Assembly: GCA_002436415.1 (NCBI GenBank)
Contig: DJMA01000012.1
Coordinates: forward strand, 62,001-126,000
Reading direction: 5' to 3'
Length of the DNA: 64,000 nucleotides
Origin: Bdellovibrionaceae bacterium UBA6502
GTDB lineage: Bacteria; Bdellovibrionota; Bdellovibrionia; Bdellovibrionales; UBA840
The notes beneath the pieces are model-generated. The model saw only the letters and a list, made by a program, of their open reading frames with translations. It had not been told where the DNA came from and searched no databases. Below, one piece after another: positions 25,036 through 32,529 of the stretch (position 1 is its first letter; each line of letters starts with the position of its first letter). The translations under genes were made by a program, and so were the position numbers.

Positions 25036-27260
25036 GGTCCATCCTCCTTGGTGATCATGAGTTCCATTACAAATTTTGTGTGGCTAGAGCTTGGATCATA
25101 GTATAGCTTTCCACCATTCGCTCGCACAACTTCTTTACTAATACTTAAGCCTAAACCTGTACCAAGGCCAATATCTTTTGTGGTGAAAAAAGGATCAAAT
25201 ATTCGTTTTTGTAAGTCTTCCGAAATTCCTTTTCCAGAATCAGTAACACTGATTTGTACAGTACTATCAGCCCTAAGCGCCTCAACGACGATCCATTTCT
25301 CTTCTAAGTCCCGCACTGCATAAAAAGCATTCCCGATTAAATTTAGTAGAGCTTGAGAAATTTGTACTTCGTTACAATAAACATAGGCTTTGTCTGGCAC
25401 CAAAATATTAACTTCCACGCCAGATTTTCTAAACTTCTCTTTTAATATTCCAATACTGGTTTCGATAATCGGCAACAAAGGAAGGATTTGCATCTCTACC
25501 AATTGTCCATCTCTTGAAATTTTTCTTAAACTATCTACTATGTTCGTAGCTCGGGTCACGGTCTTGGTAAGCTTAATGCCGTAGCGCACAGCTTTTTCGT
25601 TGGTTAAGTCTTTGGACCTAGCTTCCTTCAGCAAACGCTCTGCATAGCCATCGATGATTGCTAAAGGATTATTAATTTCATGAGCAATCCCACTAGCAAA
25701 CTCACCAATGCTTTTTAATCGAGCCTCATCTTGCGCCTTTGCTTCTTGCATTTTTATACGATTGGTCGCCTCTAAAATCTCTGTCTCTAAAATCTGATTA
25801 CGGCCTAGCATCGTTAAAGTAAAACAAGATATTAAGCCTGAAAAAAGCATCCCTAGTATTAAAACAACCCAATTTTTAAAGCTTCGATTCGCTGACAACT
25901 TATGTAGGGAAATATAACTTACAATTCTCCAATCTTGCCCGAAAAACTTTATTCTCGTTTCTTGATGAATGTTGCCAGATTTCTTACCAATTATGCCCTT
26001 TAGATCAGAAGCTCTAAGCCCAGCATTTGTATACAACAAACGCTTAGCAGAGCCTTCAAGAGACTGAACAAACACTCCCATTTCATCATCCAGTAAACTG
26101 GAAAGTGCCTGCTGAATCACTTTTTTAGTTAGAAATACTCCAACCAAATAACCTTTAACGTGTTTACAAGCTTTAAAATCAAAAGGCATATCAAAGTCTA
26201 TGACAGGAGCAATTCGAAAAAAAAGTTGTCCATCGTCTTCAATATTCCGAATGACAGAATCACTCAAACGATTGTAACGACACATATCTTTAATTTCATC
26301 TCTTTTAGAGTGAACGATTTTCTCCAACTCAAACCGATCATAAAGCTTTAAAGATTGCGGAACATAGAAAGATACTTCTAGTTGTTTGCTATTATCTTTT
26401 TTCGGCAACCAAAAAACCGAATGAATTCCTTTGGTTGAAAAAATCAGATTCTCCCCATAGGCAGTGAACTCACTTTTCGTTACCTGATCACTGGATTCAA
26501 AAAAAGCTTTAAAAGATTTTAAGGCAAGACTATAGTCATTTGCAGTTCTTTGGATACTCCCCGCAACTCGTTCATTGATTCGAATAAAACTTTTTTTAAG
26601 TTCTAAAGTTTCCAACTGACTGAGGTAAAAATGCATCACCAAAACGCTAGAAAAGGAAAACAAAAGAGGTGTTAAGAAGACGACTTTTGCGGAGAGCTTT
26701 TGTTGAAAACTTTTGCTATATAAAATTAAAAAACCAGGCGCAAAAACCAAGACCCCTAGAGTATCTCCTATATACCAAGAAAACCAATTAGAAAAAAGAA
26801 TGTCTGCACTAACAACATTAAACAAAAAGGCAGAGAAACTAGAAATTGTTGCCGCGATCAAACAACCAAATGGCCCGGCAATGATGAGAAACTTTAAAAT
26901 TTGATTTAGTTCTACCGGAGCTTTTGGCTTCTTGAGACTGTACTCTAAAAAATAGTGACTAATCAAAAACTGTAAAGAAGATCCTAAGGCGATAATTATT
27001 GGATGCGCGACACTTGCCAGTGTTGAAAAGCTATTATTGCTTTGAAATACAACGTTAAAATTTAAAAGCAAAGAACCAAGAAAAATCCCTAGGAGCATTT
27101 GCCTTCCGTAAATCAACATCATGGCAATTGCAAAACCAGCAGCCGGAAATACAGGTGAGGCAAAGCCCGGTGGAACAGCCATCAAGAGACTTAAATGTCC
27201 CAAACCAAAATAGCCCAAAGCTATGATAATTAATTTTTGTAAGTTGAATCCACCCGACAT
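25008..27260 (-). CDS. MASE1-CHASE sensor histidine kinase
   Basis: A 750-residue membrane kinase. Residues 1-210 contain about eight hydrophobic helices of the MASE1 type (LGHLSLLMAVPPGFASPVFPAAG is typical of its start). A CHASE-like extracytoplasmic domain follows (NDYSLALKSFKAFFESS ... GIHSVFWLPK), then a final helix near residue 465. The catalytic core has the H box GEFASGIAHEINNPLAI (His about 523), N box NLIGNAFYAV, and G boxes DSGKGIS and GTGLGLSISK. There is no receiver domain and no partner regulator next door; the nearest regulator is the activator at 29066, across a tRNA and a lipoprotein gene. The ligand is unknown. The Shine-Dalgarno site before the ATG is weak. Confidence 0.92.
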   Translation of the reverse strand: MSGGFNLQKLIIIALGYFGLGHLSLLMAVPPGFASPVFPAAGFAIAMMLIYGRQMLLGIFLGSLLLNFNVVFQSNNSFSTLASVAHPIIIALGSSLQFLISHYFLEYSLKKPKAPVELNQILKFLIIAGPFGCLIAATISSFSAFLFNVVSADILFSNWFSWYIGDTLGVLVFAPGFLILYSKSFQQKLSAKVVFLTPLLFSFSSVLVMHFYLSQLETLELKKSFIRINERVAGSIQRTANDYSLALKSFKAFFESSDQVTKSEFTAYGENLIFSTKGIHSVFWLPKKDNSKQLEVSFYVPQSLKLYDRFELEKIVHSKRDEIKDMCRYNRLSDSVIRNIEDDGQLFFRIAPVIDFDMPFDFKACKHVKGYLVGVFLTKKVIQQALSSLLDDEMGVFVQSLEGSAKRLLYTNAGLRASDLKGIIGKKSGNIHQETRIKFFGQDWRIVSYISLHKLSANRSFKNWVVLILGMLFSGLISCFTLTMLGRNQILETEILEATNRIKMQEAKAQDEARLKSIGEFASGIAHEINNPLAIIDGYAERLLKEARSKDLTNEKAVRYGIKLTKTVTRATNIVDSLRKISRDGQLVEMQILPLLPIIETSIGILKEKFRKSGVEVNILVPDKAYVYCNEVQISQALLNLIGNAFYAVRDLEEKWIVVEALRADSTVQISVTDSGKGISEDLQKRIFDPFFTTKDIGLGTGLGLSISKEVVRANGGKLYYDPSSSHTKFVMELMITKEDGPWEDSITYL

Positions 27261-27701
27261 TCTCGGATTTAATCACTAGCCAGATGCCAGAACAAATTGT
27301 TTTTTACCAGTTGGGATTTAATGAAGGCTTTAGTAGTAAAGTAAGCTGATGGAAAAAAGTTTTCTCGTATTATTTTTGTTTATTTCGTGAAAAAAGCACC
27401 AAGAAAGCTATATTCCAAAAGAGCCTTAGCAGCTCTCGGTCACTTCCAAATGCAAGCAAAGCAAAAATGACTTTTTCGGCAAATAAAAAAACTCAACGCC
27501 TTTTCAAAGAGTTTCCAGGCCCCCAATGCTTGAGCCTTTCATAAAACTGAAAGTTCCGCTAAGTAAGCAAAAGCACTAGTTTAAATGTAAGAATTGCCAT
27601 CACATAAACCATCAAATGCATTAAAACTATGCATTAAAATCCAACATTCAAAAATCTTGTTGCACAGCTATAGGATTTAACGCATATTGACCGCTCTCAA
27701 T
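27261..27701. other. non-coding gap before tRNA-His
   Basis: 440 bases between the kinase start and the tRNA. It contains a 13-base-period direct repeat of ATGCATTAAAA at 27616-27639. No gene was seen, and the tRNA promoter could not be fixed with confidence. Confidence 0.45.
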
Positions 27702-27778
27702 GGCGGCCGTAGCTCAGTTGGTAGAGCCCCGGATTGTGATTCCGGTTGTCGCGGGTTCGAGCCCCGTCGGTCGCCCCA
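27702..27778 (+). tRNA. tRNA-His (anticodon GTG)
   Basis: Folds into a full cloverleaf. The acceptor GCGGCCG pairs with CGGTCGC, the D arm is AGCTCAGTTGGTAGAGC, the anticodon stem is CCGGA/TCCGG with loop TTGTGAT (anticodon GTG), and the T arm is CGGGTTCGAGCCCCG. The extra G at 27702 opposite the discriminator C is the identity element of tRNA-His. The 3' CCA is encoded. A strong terminator follows directly. Confidence 0.97.
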
Positions 27779-27820
27779 AAAAATGGCTAAACAAGCACAG
27801 CTTGCTTAGCCATTTTTTTT
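27778..27820 (+). terminator. terminator of tRNA-His
   Basis: AAAATGGCTAA and CAAGC pair with GCTTG and TTAGCCATTTT around a 3-base loop, with one unpaired base on each side. A run of eight T follows. The A-tract on the left makes it potentially bidirectional. Confidence 0.9.
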
Positions 27821-27926
27821 GGGGTGGCCGTCCAGATGGAATCAGGCTGGTGAGAGCCTCTTATGCCAGTAGCGTTTTTCTACTACTAAGCACATTTATT
27901 TTGAGGCAGGACTGCCTAACAAAAGA

Positions 27927-27960
27927 CAAAAAAATGAGGCGACATAAGTTTCGCCTCATT
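27927..27960 (-). terminator. terminator of the lipoprotein gene at 28032
   Basis: On the minus strand AATGAGGCGA pairs with TCGCCTCATT around an 8-base loop and is followed by a T run. It lies about 70 bases beyond the stop at 28032. The plus strand also has a T-rich tail, so it may act on both strands. Confidence 0.8.
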
Positions 27961-28031
27961 CTATTTTTAAAACAATCTGTTCCGAAATTTTTTTGTTCCT
28001 ACTTAGCTCGTAAAGAGCTTTGCAAAGTCCT

Positions 28032-28769
28032 TTACCTTTCTGGCACCCAGCTTCCTGCACTAATTGCAGTTTCAACCAATTCCCCGTCAGCTCTTTTACA
28101 TAATGGAACAAACAAATCTCTTCTCTCGATTCCGTCTTTGTCTTTTCCAAAAAATGGAGAAACATAATTTTCACCTGCTGTTGAGCAATTATAAGATTTC
28201 GTTAGATCGTTAAACACTAACTGAGCACAACGGTTCTCAATGATTTGAACATCGCCTGATACTTTACCCATTCTAGAATGAGTTCCGCTGGATTTTATAT
28301 TTAGGCGCTCAAGGTATTCCACACAAGACTCACCTGGTTTACCAATAAGCTCCTGCTTTAATTTGTAATCTTCAATTAAAGAAATTGCTGGCTTGATATC
28401 GTAATAAGCATCTGCTGAGTCCGTTGGTTGGCGTTCGTAGTTATCATAAGTCATGGCTAAATATTTTACTTCTTCTGCGAACAATTCTGCGTCCACTTCT
28501 TTGTCAGCATAACCATCAGAATCCGTGTCTAATAAAAGTTTAAAGTCAGTTCCTAAATACACAACTTCCTCAGTTAGCTTCAACTCTGGATCTACTAAGT
28601 TGACCTTAGCATCACCTTCTACTTCATAGCTTGAAGATGAAGAAAAGCCTTCAACTGACTCACTTTGAGACAAAGCACTCCACTCACTGCTAATTCCGGC
28701 ACAATTAGTGAAACCAATCATCGTGAAACTCATTACAAATAGACTGAGAATTAATTTAATTTTATTCAC
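28032..28769 (-). CDS. lipoprotein with calcium-loop-like repeat, 245 aa
   Basis: GTG start with GGGGGA seven bases before it. The signal peptide ends in GFTNC (lipobox, Cys23), then a Ser-rich linker (SQSESVEGFSSSSS). At about residue 81 DTDSDGYADKEVD matches a DxDxDG calcium-binding loop of the thrombospondin-3/EF-hand type, which in secreted bacterial proteins often binds Ca2+. Four further Cys in the C-terminal half (ESCVEY, ENRCAQ, SYNCST, PLCKRA) could make two disulfides. It is otherwise unrecognised and probably anchored in the outer membrane. Confidence 0.75.
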   Translation of the reverse strand: MNKIKLILSLFVMSFTMIGFTNCAGISSEWSALSQSESVEGFSSSSSYEVEGDAKVNLVDPELKLTEEVVYLGTDFKLLLDTDSDGYADKEVDAELFAEEVKYLAMTYDNYERQPTDSADAYYDIKPAISLIEDYKLKQELIGKPGESCVEYLERLNIKSSGTHSRMGKVSGDVQIIENRCAQLVFNDLTKSYNCSTAGENYVSPFFGKDKDGIERRDLFVPLCKRADGELVETAISAGSWVPER

Positions 28770-29065
28770 CGCATTTCCCCCAAGATATTCAGCTCTAGTA
28801 CTTGCAAGACCGGTTCCAAGCTCATCTCAAAGTTAAGCTAAGAAGAACCCAAATTATAGCCACCTGAATCTAGTTAGATTGACCACTTGTATATTTTTTT
28901 TTCGATATCTCAATATGAATTTTTTGCGGAGAAGGAATTGAAGACACTACTTCAAATTTTAAACTGAGTTTAATGACAATTAAAAAGAAACCTAACTCAT
29001 TGAGTTTGAAAAAATCTTCTTCCAAGTAGAGCTCAGAATCGATTTTTAAAAATAAAAAAACTGCT

Positions 29066-30457
29066 TTAGGACTTAAAATCCTCTTTAAATATCTGGTGCT
29101 TTTTCATCAAATTATTCAACTGTCTTTCACTAATTCCTGCACGCTGGGCCGTTAGATTGATTTTCCCTTCTGTCTCACTTAGGAGCTCTACAAGGTACTG
29201 CTTTTCAAAGACTTCTGAGTTTCTTGCCCTAGCACTTGCTAAACTCAATTCTGTATCAATGGCAAGAATCGATTGTTTATCAACAGCTTCAAAAATCTCC
29301 ATTGGAAAACTACCAGAGCTTAATTGATGGGACCTTTCTAAAATAAAGGCTCGCTCTACTAAGTTTTCTAATTCACGAATGTTTCCCGGCCAGTTGTATG
29401 ATTTTAGCGCCAACAAACTACTTTCTTCAATGCCATTAATTTTTTTAGAATGCTCTGAGGAAAGCTTCTCGAGAAGAGTTAAAATTAAGGATTCAATGTC
29501 TTCAGCTCTATCTCGTAATGCTGGTACATCCACTGGAAAAACATTTAGGCGATAGTATAAATCTTTTCGAAATTTATTTTGCTCCACCAAGTCCTTTAAA
29601 TTTTCATTGGTGGCGGCGATTACTCTAACATTTACTTTAATGTCAGACTCCCCTCCAACCCTTTGAAAGATAGAATCTTGCAATACCTGCAAAAGCTTAA
29701 CTTGAGCTGCGGCACTTAAAGTAGAAATCTCATCTAAAAAAATGGTTCCTTGATTGGCTAGTTCAAATTTTCCTAGCTTTCTTTTGATAGCACTGGTAAA
29801 AGCACCCTTTTCATGACCAAAAAGTTCACTCTCGATCAAACTCTCAGAAATAGCTCCACAATGTACATGGATAAATTGTCGGTCTTTTCTCTCACTATGA
29901 CGATGGATTAACTTAGCCATCACCCCTTTACCAACGCCAGTTTCCCCATTTAACAAAACGATAGAGTTGGTTGGCGCAACCTCTTTGATCATATCGTATA
30001 TTCGCTTCATTTTAGGATTCTTAGTAGAAACCAGATCATAATCATCTGATCGCCAGAACAAGTCTCGCAAAGAGTCTAATTCTGCCTGCCTTCTTTCTTG
30101 AACGATATTACGCTCCGTTAAAAGCTTCCACTCTGCCATATCGACGGGATGAGTTAAATAATCCACGGCACCTAATTTTATTAGTTCAATTACGTCTCGA
30201 ATATTATCATTGTCAGCCAAGACAACCAATTGAACTCCAGGACGCTTTGATTTGATGTTCTTATATTGCTCCGCAGCTGCATCTACAGAACTGCCAAGAA
30301 ACTTAAACTCCCAAAAAACTAGATCAAAACTCTCTTCGTCAAATTTCTTAAAAGCCGTAGGCGGATTGGCTGCTAAAACCACTTCAATAGTTTCCGAAAA
30401 AACCTGGTCGGTTTTACTTAAAGCATCTTGTTTATCCGTAGCAATTAAGACCTTCAT
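29066..30457 (-). CDS. NtrC-family sigma-54 activator with a Glu-substituted receiver
   Basis: 463 residues: an N-terminal receiver-like domain (1-120), AAA+ domain (about 140-375) and Fis-type helix-turn-helix (LTAQRAGISERQLNNLMKKH). The AAA+ part has Walker A GETGVGKG, LIESELFGHEKGAFTSA, Walker B GTIFLDEI, and the Arg-finger region FRKDLYYRLNVFPVDVPALRDR. Two departures are clear. The receiver's phospho-acceptor position reads LVFWEFKF, with Glu where Asp is expected, and the N-terminal acidic pair is reduced to ATDKQD, so it should not be phosphorylated normally. The GAFTGA loop that contacts sigma-54 is GAFTSA. The gene is divergent from a perfect sigma-54 promoter at 30600, the natural target. 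Start set by AAGGAG five bases upstream. Confidence 0.93.
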   Translation of the reverse strand: MKVLIATDKQDALSKTDQVFSETIEVVLAANPPTAFKKFDEESFDLVFWEFKFLGSSVDAAAEQYKNIKSKRPGVQLVVLADNDNIRDVIELIKLGAVDYLTHPVDMAEWKLLTERNIVQERRQAELDSLRDLFWRSDDYDLVSTKNPKMKRIYDMIKEVAPTNSIVLLNGETGVGKGVMAKLIHRHSERKDRQFIHVHCGAISESLIESELFGHEKGAFTSAIKRKLGKFELANQGTIFLDEISTLSAAAQVKLLQVLQDSIFQRVGGESDIKVNVRVIAATNENLKDLVEQNKFRKDLYYRLNVFPVDVPALRDRAEDIESLILTLLEKLSSEHSKKINGIEESSLLALKSYNWPGNIRELENLVERAFILERSHQLSSGSFPMEIFEAVDKQSILAIDTELSLASARARNSEVFEKQYLVELLSETEGKINLTAQRAGISERQLNNLMKKHQIFKEDFKS

Positions 30458-30481
30458 CGAGACTCCTTAGACATAGTCTAC

Positions 30482-30502
30482 GCCTGCTTTCTACAGACAG
30501 GC
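30482..30502. promoter_or_regulatory. inverted repeat between activator gene and sigma-54 promoter
   Basis: GCCTG and CAGGC flank an 11-base spacer about 110 bases upstream of the sigma-54 promoter. That is the usual distance for an enhancer bound by an NtrC-type activator. Assignment is positional only. Confidence 0.35.
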
Positions 30503-30599
30503 AATCTTTGTTTTCGGAAGTCTGATTTCTGCTTTTTCTTTAGGATTTCCGATTTGCTCCCTTTCTCGAGGCCTATCTCAAAATAAAAGGCTTTTCAGC

Positions 30600-30615
30600 T
30601 GGCACCTAGCTTGCT
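30600..30615 (+). promoter_or_regulatory. sigma-54 promoter (-24/-12)
   Basis: TGGCACCTAGCTTGCT matches TGGCAC-N5-TTGCW at every conserved position. Transcription would begin near 30626, ahead of the Shine-Dalgarno GGGAG and ATG of the 30651 gene. The adjacent divergent gene encodes a sigma-54 activator. Confidence 0.9.
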
Positions 30616-30650
30616 CATAGAAAGATCGACTGACAAGGGAGAGCAGTCTC

Positions 30651-30902
30651 ATGAAAGAGAATGGGAAACAGAAATTGGTAGGAATAGTGACCCCATCAAA
30701 ATGGGATCACAACTTTAAGGCTACCGAGTTTTATCTAGCCCAACCTGGTGAGATTAACATACCCCTTCTTTCGAATGAAAAGCTTGATCAAGTCAGTCAC
30801 TGGAAAACTTGCGTCGTCGAGCTATCTGGCCAAATGATTGGCGATAGCTTTTATATAGAGAATTTTATTATTCTCAATTCTTTCGAAGGAGAACAAAAAT
30901 GA
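30651..30902 (+). CDS. small conserved-looking protein, 83 aa, first gene of a sigma-54 operon
   Basis: A short cytoplasmic protein without signal peptide. Beta-rich segments (QKLVGIVTPSKWD, ATEFYLAQPGEINIPLL, TCVVELSGQMIGDSFYIENFIIL) suggest a small OB- or SH3-like barrel. The pattern of an initial G-x-V, then a glycine turn, then V-x-G resembles small nucleic-acid-binding folds. This is a guess from spacing. GGGAG precedes the ATG, and a perfect sigma-54 promoter lies upstream. The stop overlaps the start of the next gene as ATGA, so both are co-translated. No family was recognised. Confidence 0.7.
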   Translation: MKENGKQKLVGIVTPSKWDHNFKATEFYLAQPGEINIPLLSNEKLDQVSHWKTCVVELSGQMIGDSFYIENFIILNSFEGEQK

Positions 30903-31078
30903 CGAAAAAACTTTTATTGCTATTGTTTGTTGGATTGGCAATGTTGAACTCACCATCTTTTGCTTTTGCAAATGAAGACGATGACTCTGAAATCATCACT
31001 GAAGAGCAAACAGAAGATACTGGAACTTGGAACGGTGGCGAAGAAGAATCTGAAGGTTCTGACGAAGAAACTGAATAA
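30899..31078 (+). CDS. 59-residue acidic exported protein
   Basis: The frame begins with ATG overlapping the upstream TGA. It encodes a signal peptide (MTKKLLLLLFVGLAMLNSPS, cut after AFA) and a mature part of about 34 residues, mostly Glu, Asp, Thr, Ser and Gly, with a single Trp in TGTWNGGEEE. The Shine-Dalgarno site is GAAGGAGAAC within the upstream gene. A clean terminator follows at 31172. The exported product is small and strongly negative: it could be a secreted peptide, a metal-binding tail or a charge spacer. It is too short for many gene finders, but the coupling and signal peptide make it convincing. Confidence 0.75.
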   Translation: MTKKLLLLLFVGLAMLNSPSFAFANEDDDSEIITEEQTEDTGTWNGGEEESEGSDEETE

Positions 31079-31171
31079 TAGTCAGTTTCTTTGAGCGGGC
31101 CCGTTCAGAAAGACCGACTTCTAAATTTTTAGATTCATTTCCAAAAATATAGAATTAATTAAAACAAAAAG

Positions 31172-31209
31172 ACCTGAAAATGCATTCACCTGCTTTTCAG
31201 GTTTTTTTT
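31172..31209 (+). terminator. terminator of the 30651 operon
   Basis: ACCTGAAAA pairs with TTTTCAGGT around a 12-base loop, followed by eight T. It lies about 95 bases beyond the stop of the acidic peptide gene. Confidence 0.85.
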
Positions 31210-31212
31210 ATT

Positions 31213-31228
31213 TGGCATAAAACTTGTT
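31213..31228 (+). promoter_or_regulatory. degenerate sigma-54-like promoter
   Basis: TGGCATAAAACTTGTT fits TGGCA(C/T)-N5-TTGCW except for T in place of the conserved C of the -12 GC. Its start point would fall near 31239, just before the GGAGG of the 31261 gene. Confidence 0.4.
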
Positions 31229-31260
31229 ATTTCATTGCCTGACGATTTGGAGGTCAGAAA

Positions 31261-31938
31261 ATGAAGTACCTTTTTCTATTTTTAGTGAGCCCCTATTTAC
31301 TGTGGGCATCTTGTTATAACACCCCAATTAATAGGACTTGTGAATACTACCAATGCCTTGAAGATGACTACCAGTGTGGCGCCGATGGCTACCCCTTAGG
31401 TTATGGACACAAATACTGCAAACGCTTTAATAGTTTAAACACAACTAATGCCTACCAAGGCCTGAGCCTTAGCGAAAAAGGCGTTCACTGGAGAAACCAA
31501 ACCCTTCGATGCCTGCAAAAAGAATTAGTGATTTATAGTAGCGACATCACTCCAGGAGAAAACTATGCCTGTGAAAGTATAAAGAACATTGGCTTTAAGA
31601 GTCACGCAAACTGCTATACGCAAATTGACTCATCACTTTGTGATCTACCCGTTGGAGACATAACAAGCATCATCCAGGTGGTAGATATTAAAGAATACCG
31701 AGACATAAATAGCTGGGCACAAATGAAAGAGGTATTTGGAATATGTGTAGATCAGTGGACTAAAGCCTATGAAGAAACGGAAAACAGATTAATGCAATAC
31801 TCCTTTGTAAACTACGACGAGAGTGCAAATTTCAAAAATCAAATTCAACAAGGAAAACTTTTAGAGCTTTCTGAAAAAATCAAATTAGGCTATGAAGTAA
31901 TCAATAAATCGGAGTATACAAATGACAGAGAGATTTAA
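31261..31938 (+). CDS. exported Cys-rich protein, 225 aa
   Basis: Signal peptide MKYLFLFLVSPYLLWA, then a compact region with ten Cys (CYNTPINRTCEYYQCLEDD through SLCDLPVGD) and one more near residue 161. Five of these occur in the order CKRF ... TLRC ... YAC ESIKNIGF ... NCY ... LC, with the last gaps being 13 and 8 residues. This recalls, at low confidence, the Cys arrangement of eukaryotic stanniocalcin (see findings). Several disulfides are likely, so it should act in the periplasm or outside. Shine-Dalgarno GGAGG lies seven bases before the ATG. The end overlaps the next gene by 17 bases. Confidence 0.72.
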   Translation: MKYLFLFLVSPYLLWASCYNTPINRTCEYYQCLEDDYQCGADGYPLGYGHKYCKRFNSLNTTNAYQGLSLSEKGVHWRNQTLRCLQKELVIYSSDITPGENYACESIKNIGFKSHANCYTQIDSSLCDLPVGDITSIIQVVDIKEYRDINSWAQMKEVFGICVDQWTKAYEETENRLMQYSFVNYDESANFKNQIQQGKLLELSEKIKLGYEVINKSEYTNDREI

Positions 31939-32338
31939 AAATGCTTTTAAATTTGCAGGCCTCGCAGCAGCTGGTGTATTGATTTTTTATGCAATCACCC
32001 GTCTATTGCCTAGCAATAATTTTAATCAAAACTTTTTAGGCAACAACCTACTTATAATCAGCCTACCTATAGCAGCCTTTCTATCCGCTGTTTTAGGTGC
32101 AAGTTTCCCCAAAATTAACGCCTGGATTTTTAGCTTTCTTCTGATCATTGGTACAGCTCACCTTAGCCTTTTTACAATGTTTCAATTAGAGTCGAGTAAT
32201 CTTGACTCTGGTTTTGAGCTATTTTTAAAAACAGGAATCATCAGCGGAGCTGCCATACTGCATCTCTACCTACCAGTTAGTCTCGTTTTCTTTTTGTTGT
32301 CCATCGCGCTTGTGTTCTTGAGAAAGTATAAGTTTTAA
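31922..32338 (+). CDS. small integral membrane protein, 138 aa
   Basis: Four hydrophobic helices (FAGLAAAGVLIFYAITRLL, NLLIISLPIAAFLSAVLGA, NAWIFSFLLIIGTAHLSLF, GAAILHLYLPVSLVFFLLSIA) separated by short loops; the last ends in LRKYKF. No family was recognised. It overlaps the 3' end of the Cys-rich exported gene and has GGAG shortly before its ATG, so the two are co-translated. It might help handle or export that partner, which is inference from linkage. Confidence 0.68.
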   Translation: MTERFKNAFKFAGLAAAGVLIFYAITRLLPSNNFNQNFLGNNLLIISLPIAAFLSAVLGASFPKINAWIFSFLLIIGTAHLSLFTMFQLESSNLDSGFELFLKTGIISGAAILHLYLPVSLVFFLLSIALVFLRKYKF

Positions 32339-32346
32339 ACGAAAGC

Positions 32347-32377
32347 CTTCCTCGGTCATTCTCTAGGACTGAGGAAG
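32347..32377 (+). terminator. hairpin after the Cys-rich/membrane pair, weak terminator
   Basis: CTTCCTCGGTC pairs with GACTGAGGAAG with one G-T pair around a 9-base loop. The following bases are GTTTAAGG, not a T run, so termination is only possible. Confidence 0.35.
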
Positions 32378-32529
32378 TTTAAGGCTGAAAAGCAAAAGCA
32401 AAGAGAATAAAGTACCAAGGCCTTGCTCTTAAATTAATCAGTCACAATACATAAGTCTTTAGGTTTAAAAAAAGGACCTTCAGCTTCTAGTTCCTATATG
32501 ATAAGATTTTAAATCATACCGAGGAATGC

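Noticed and set aside
27700..28167. 155-codon plus-strand frame over tRNA-His
   Set aside because: It runs through the tRNA, two hairpins and the opposite strand of a lipoprotein gene.
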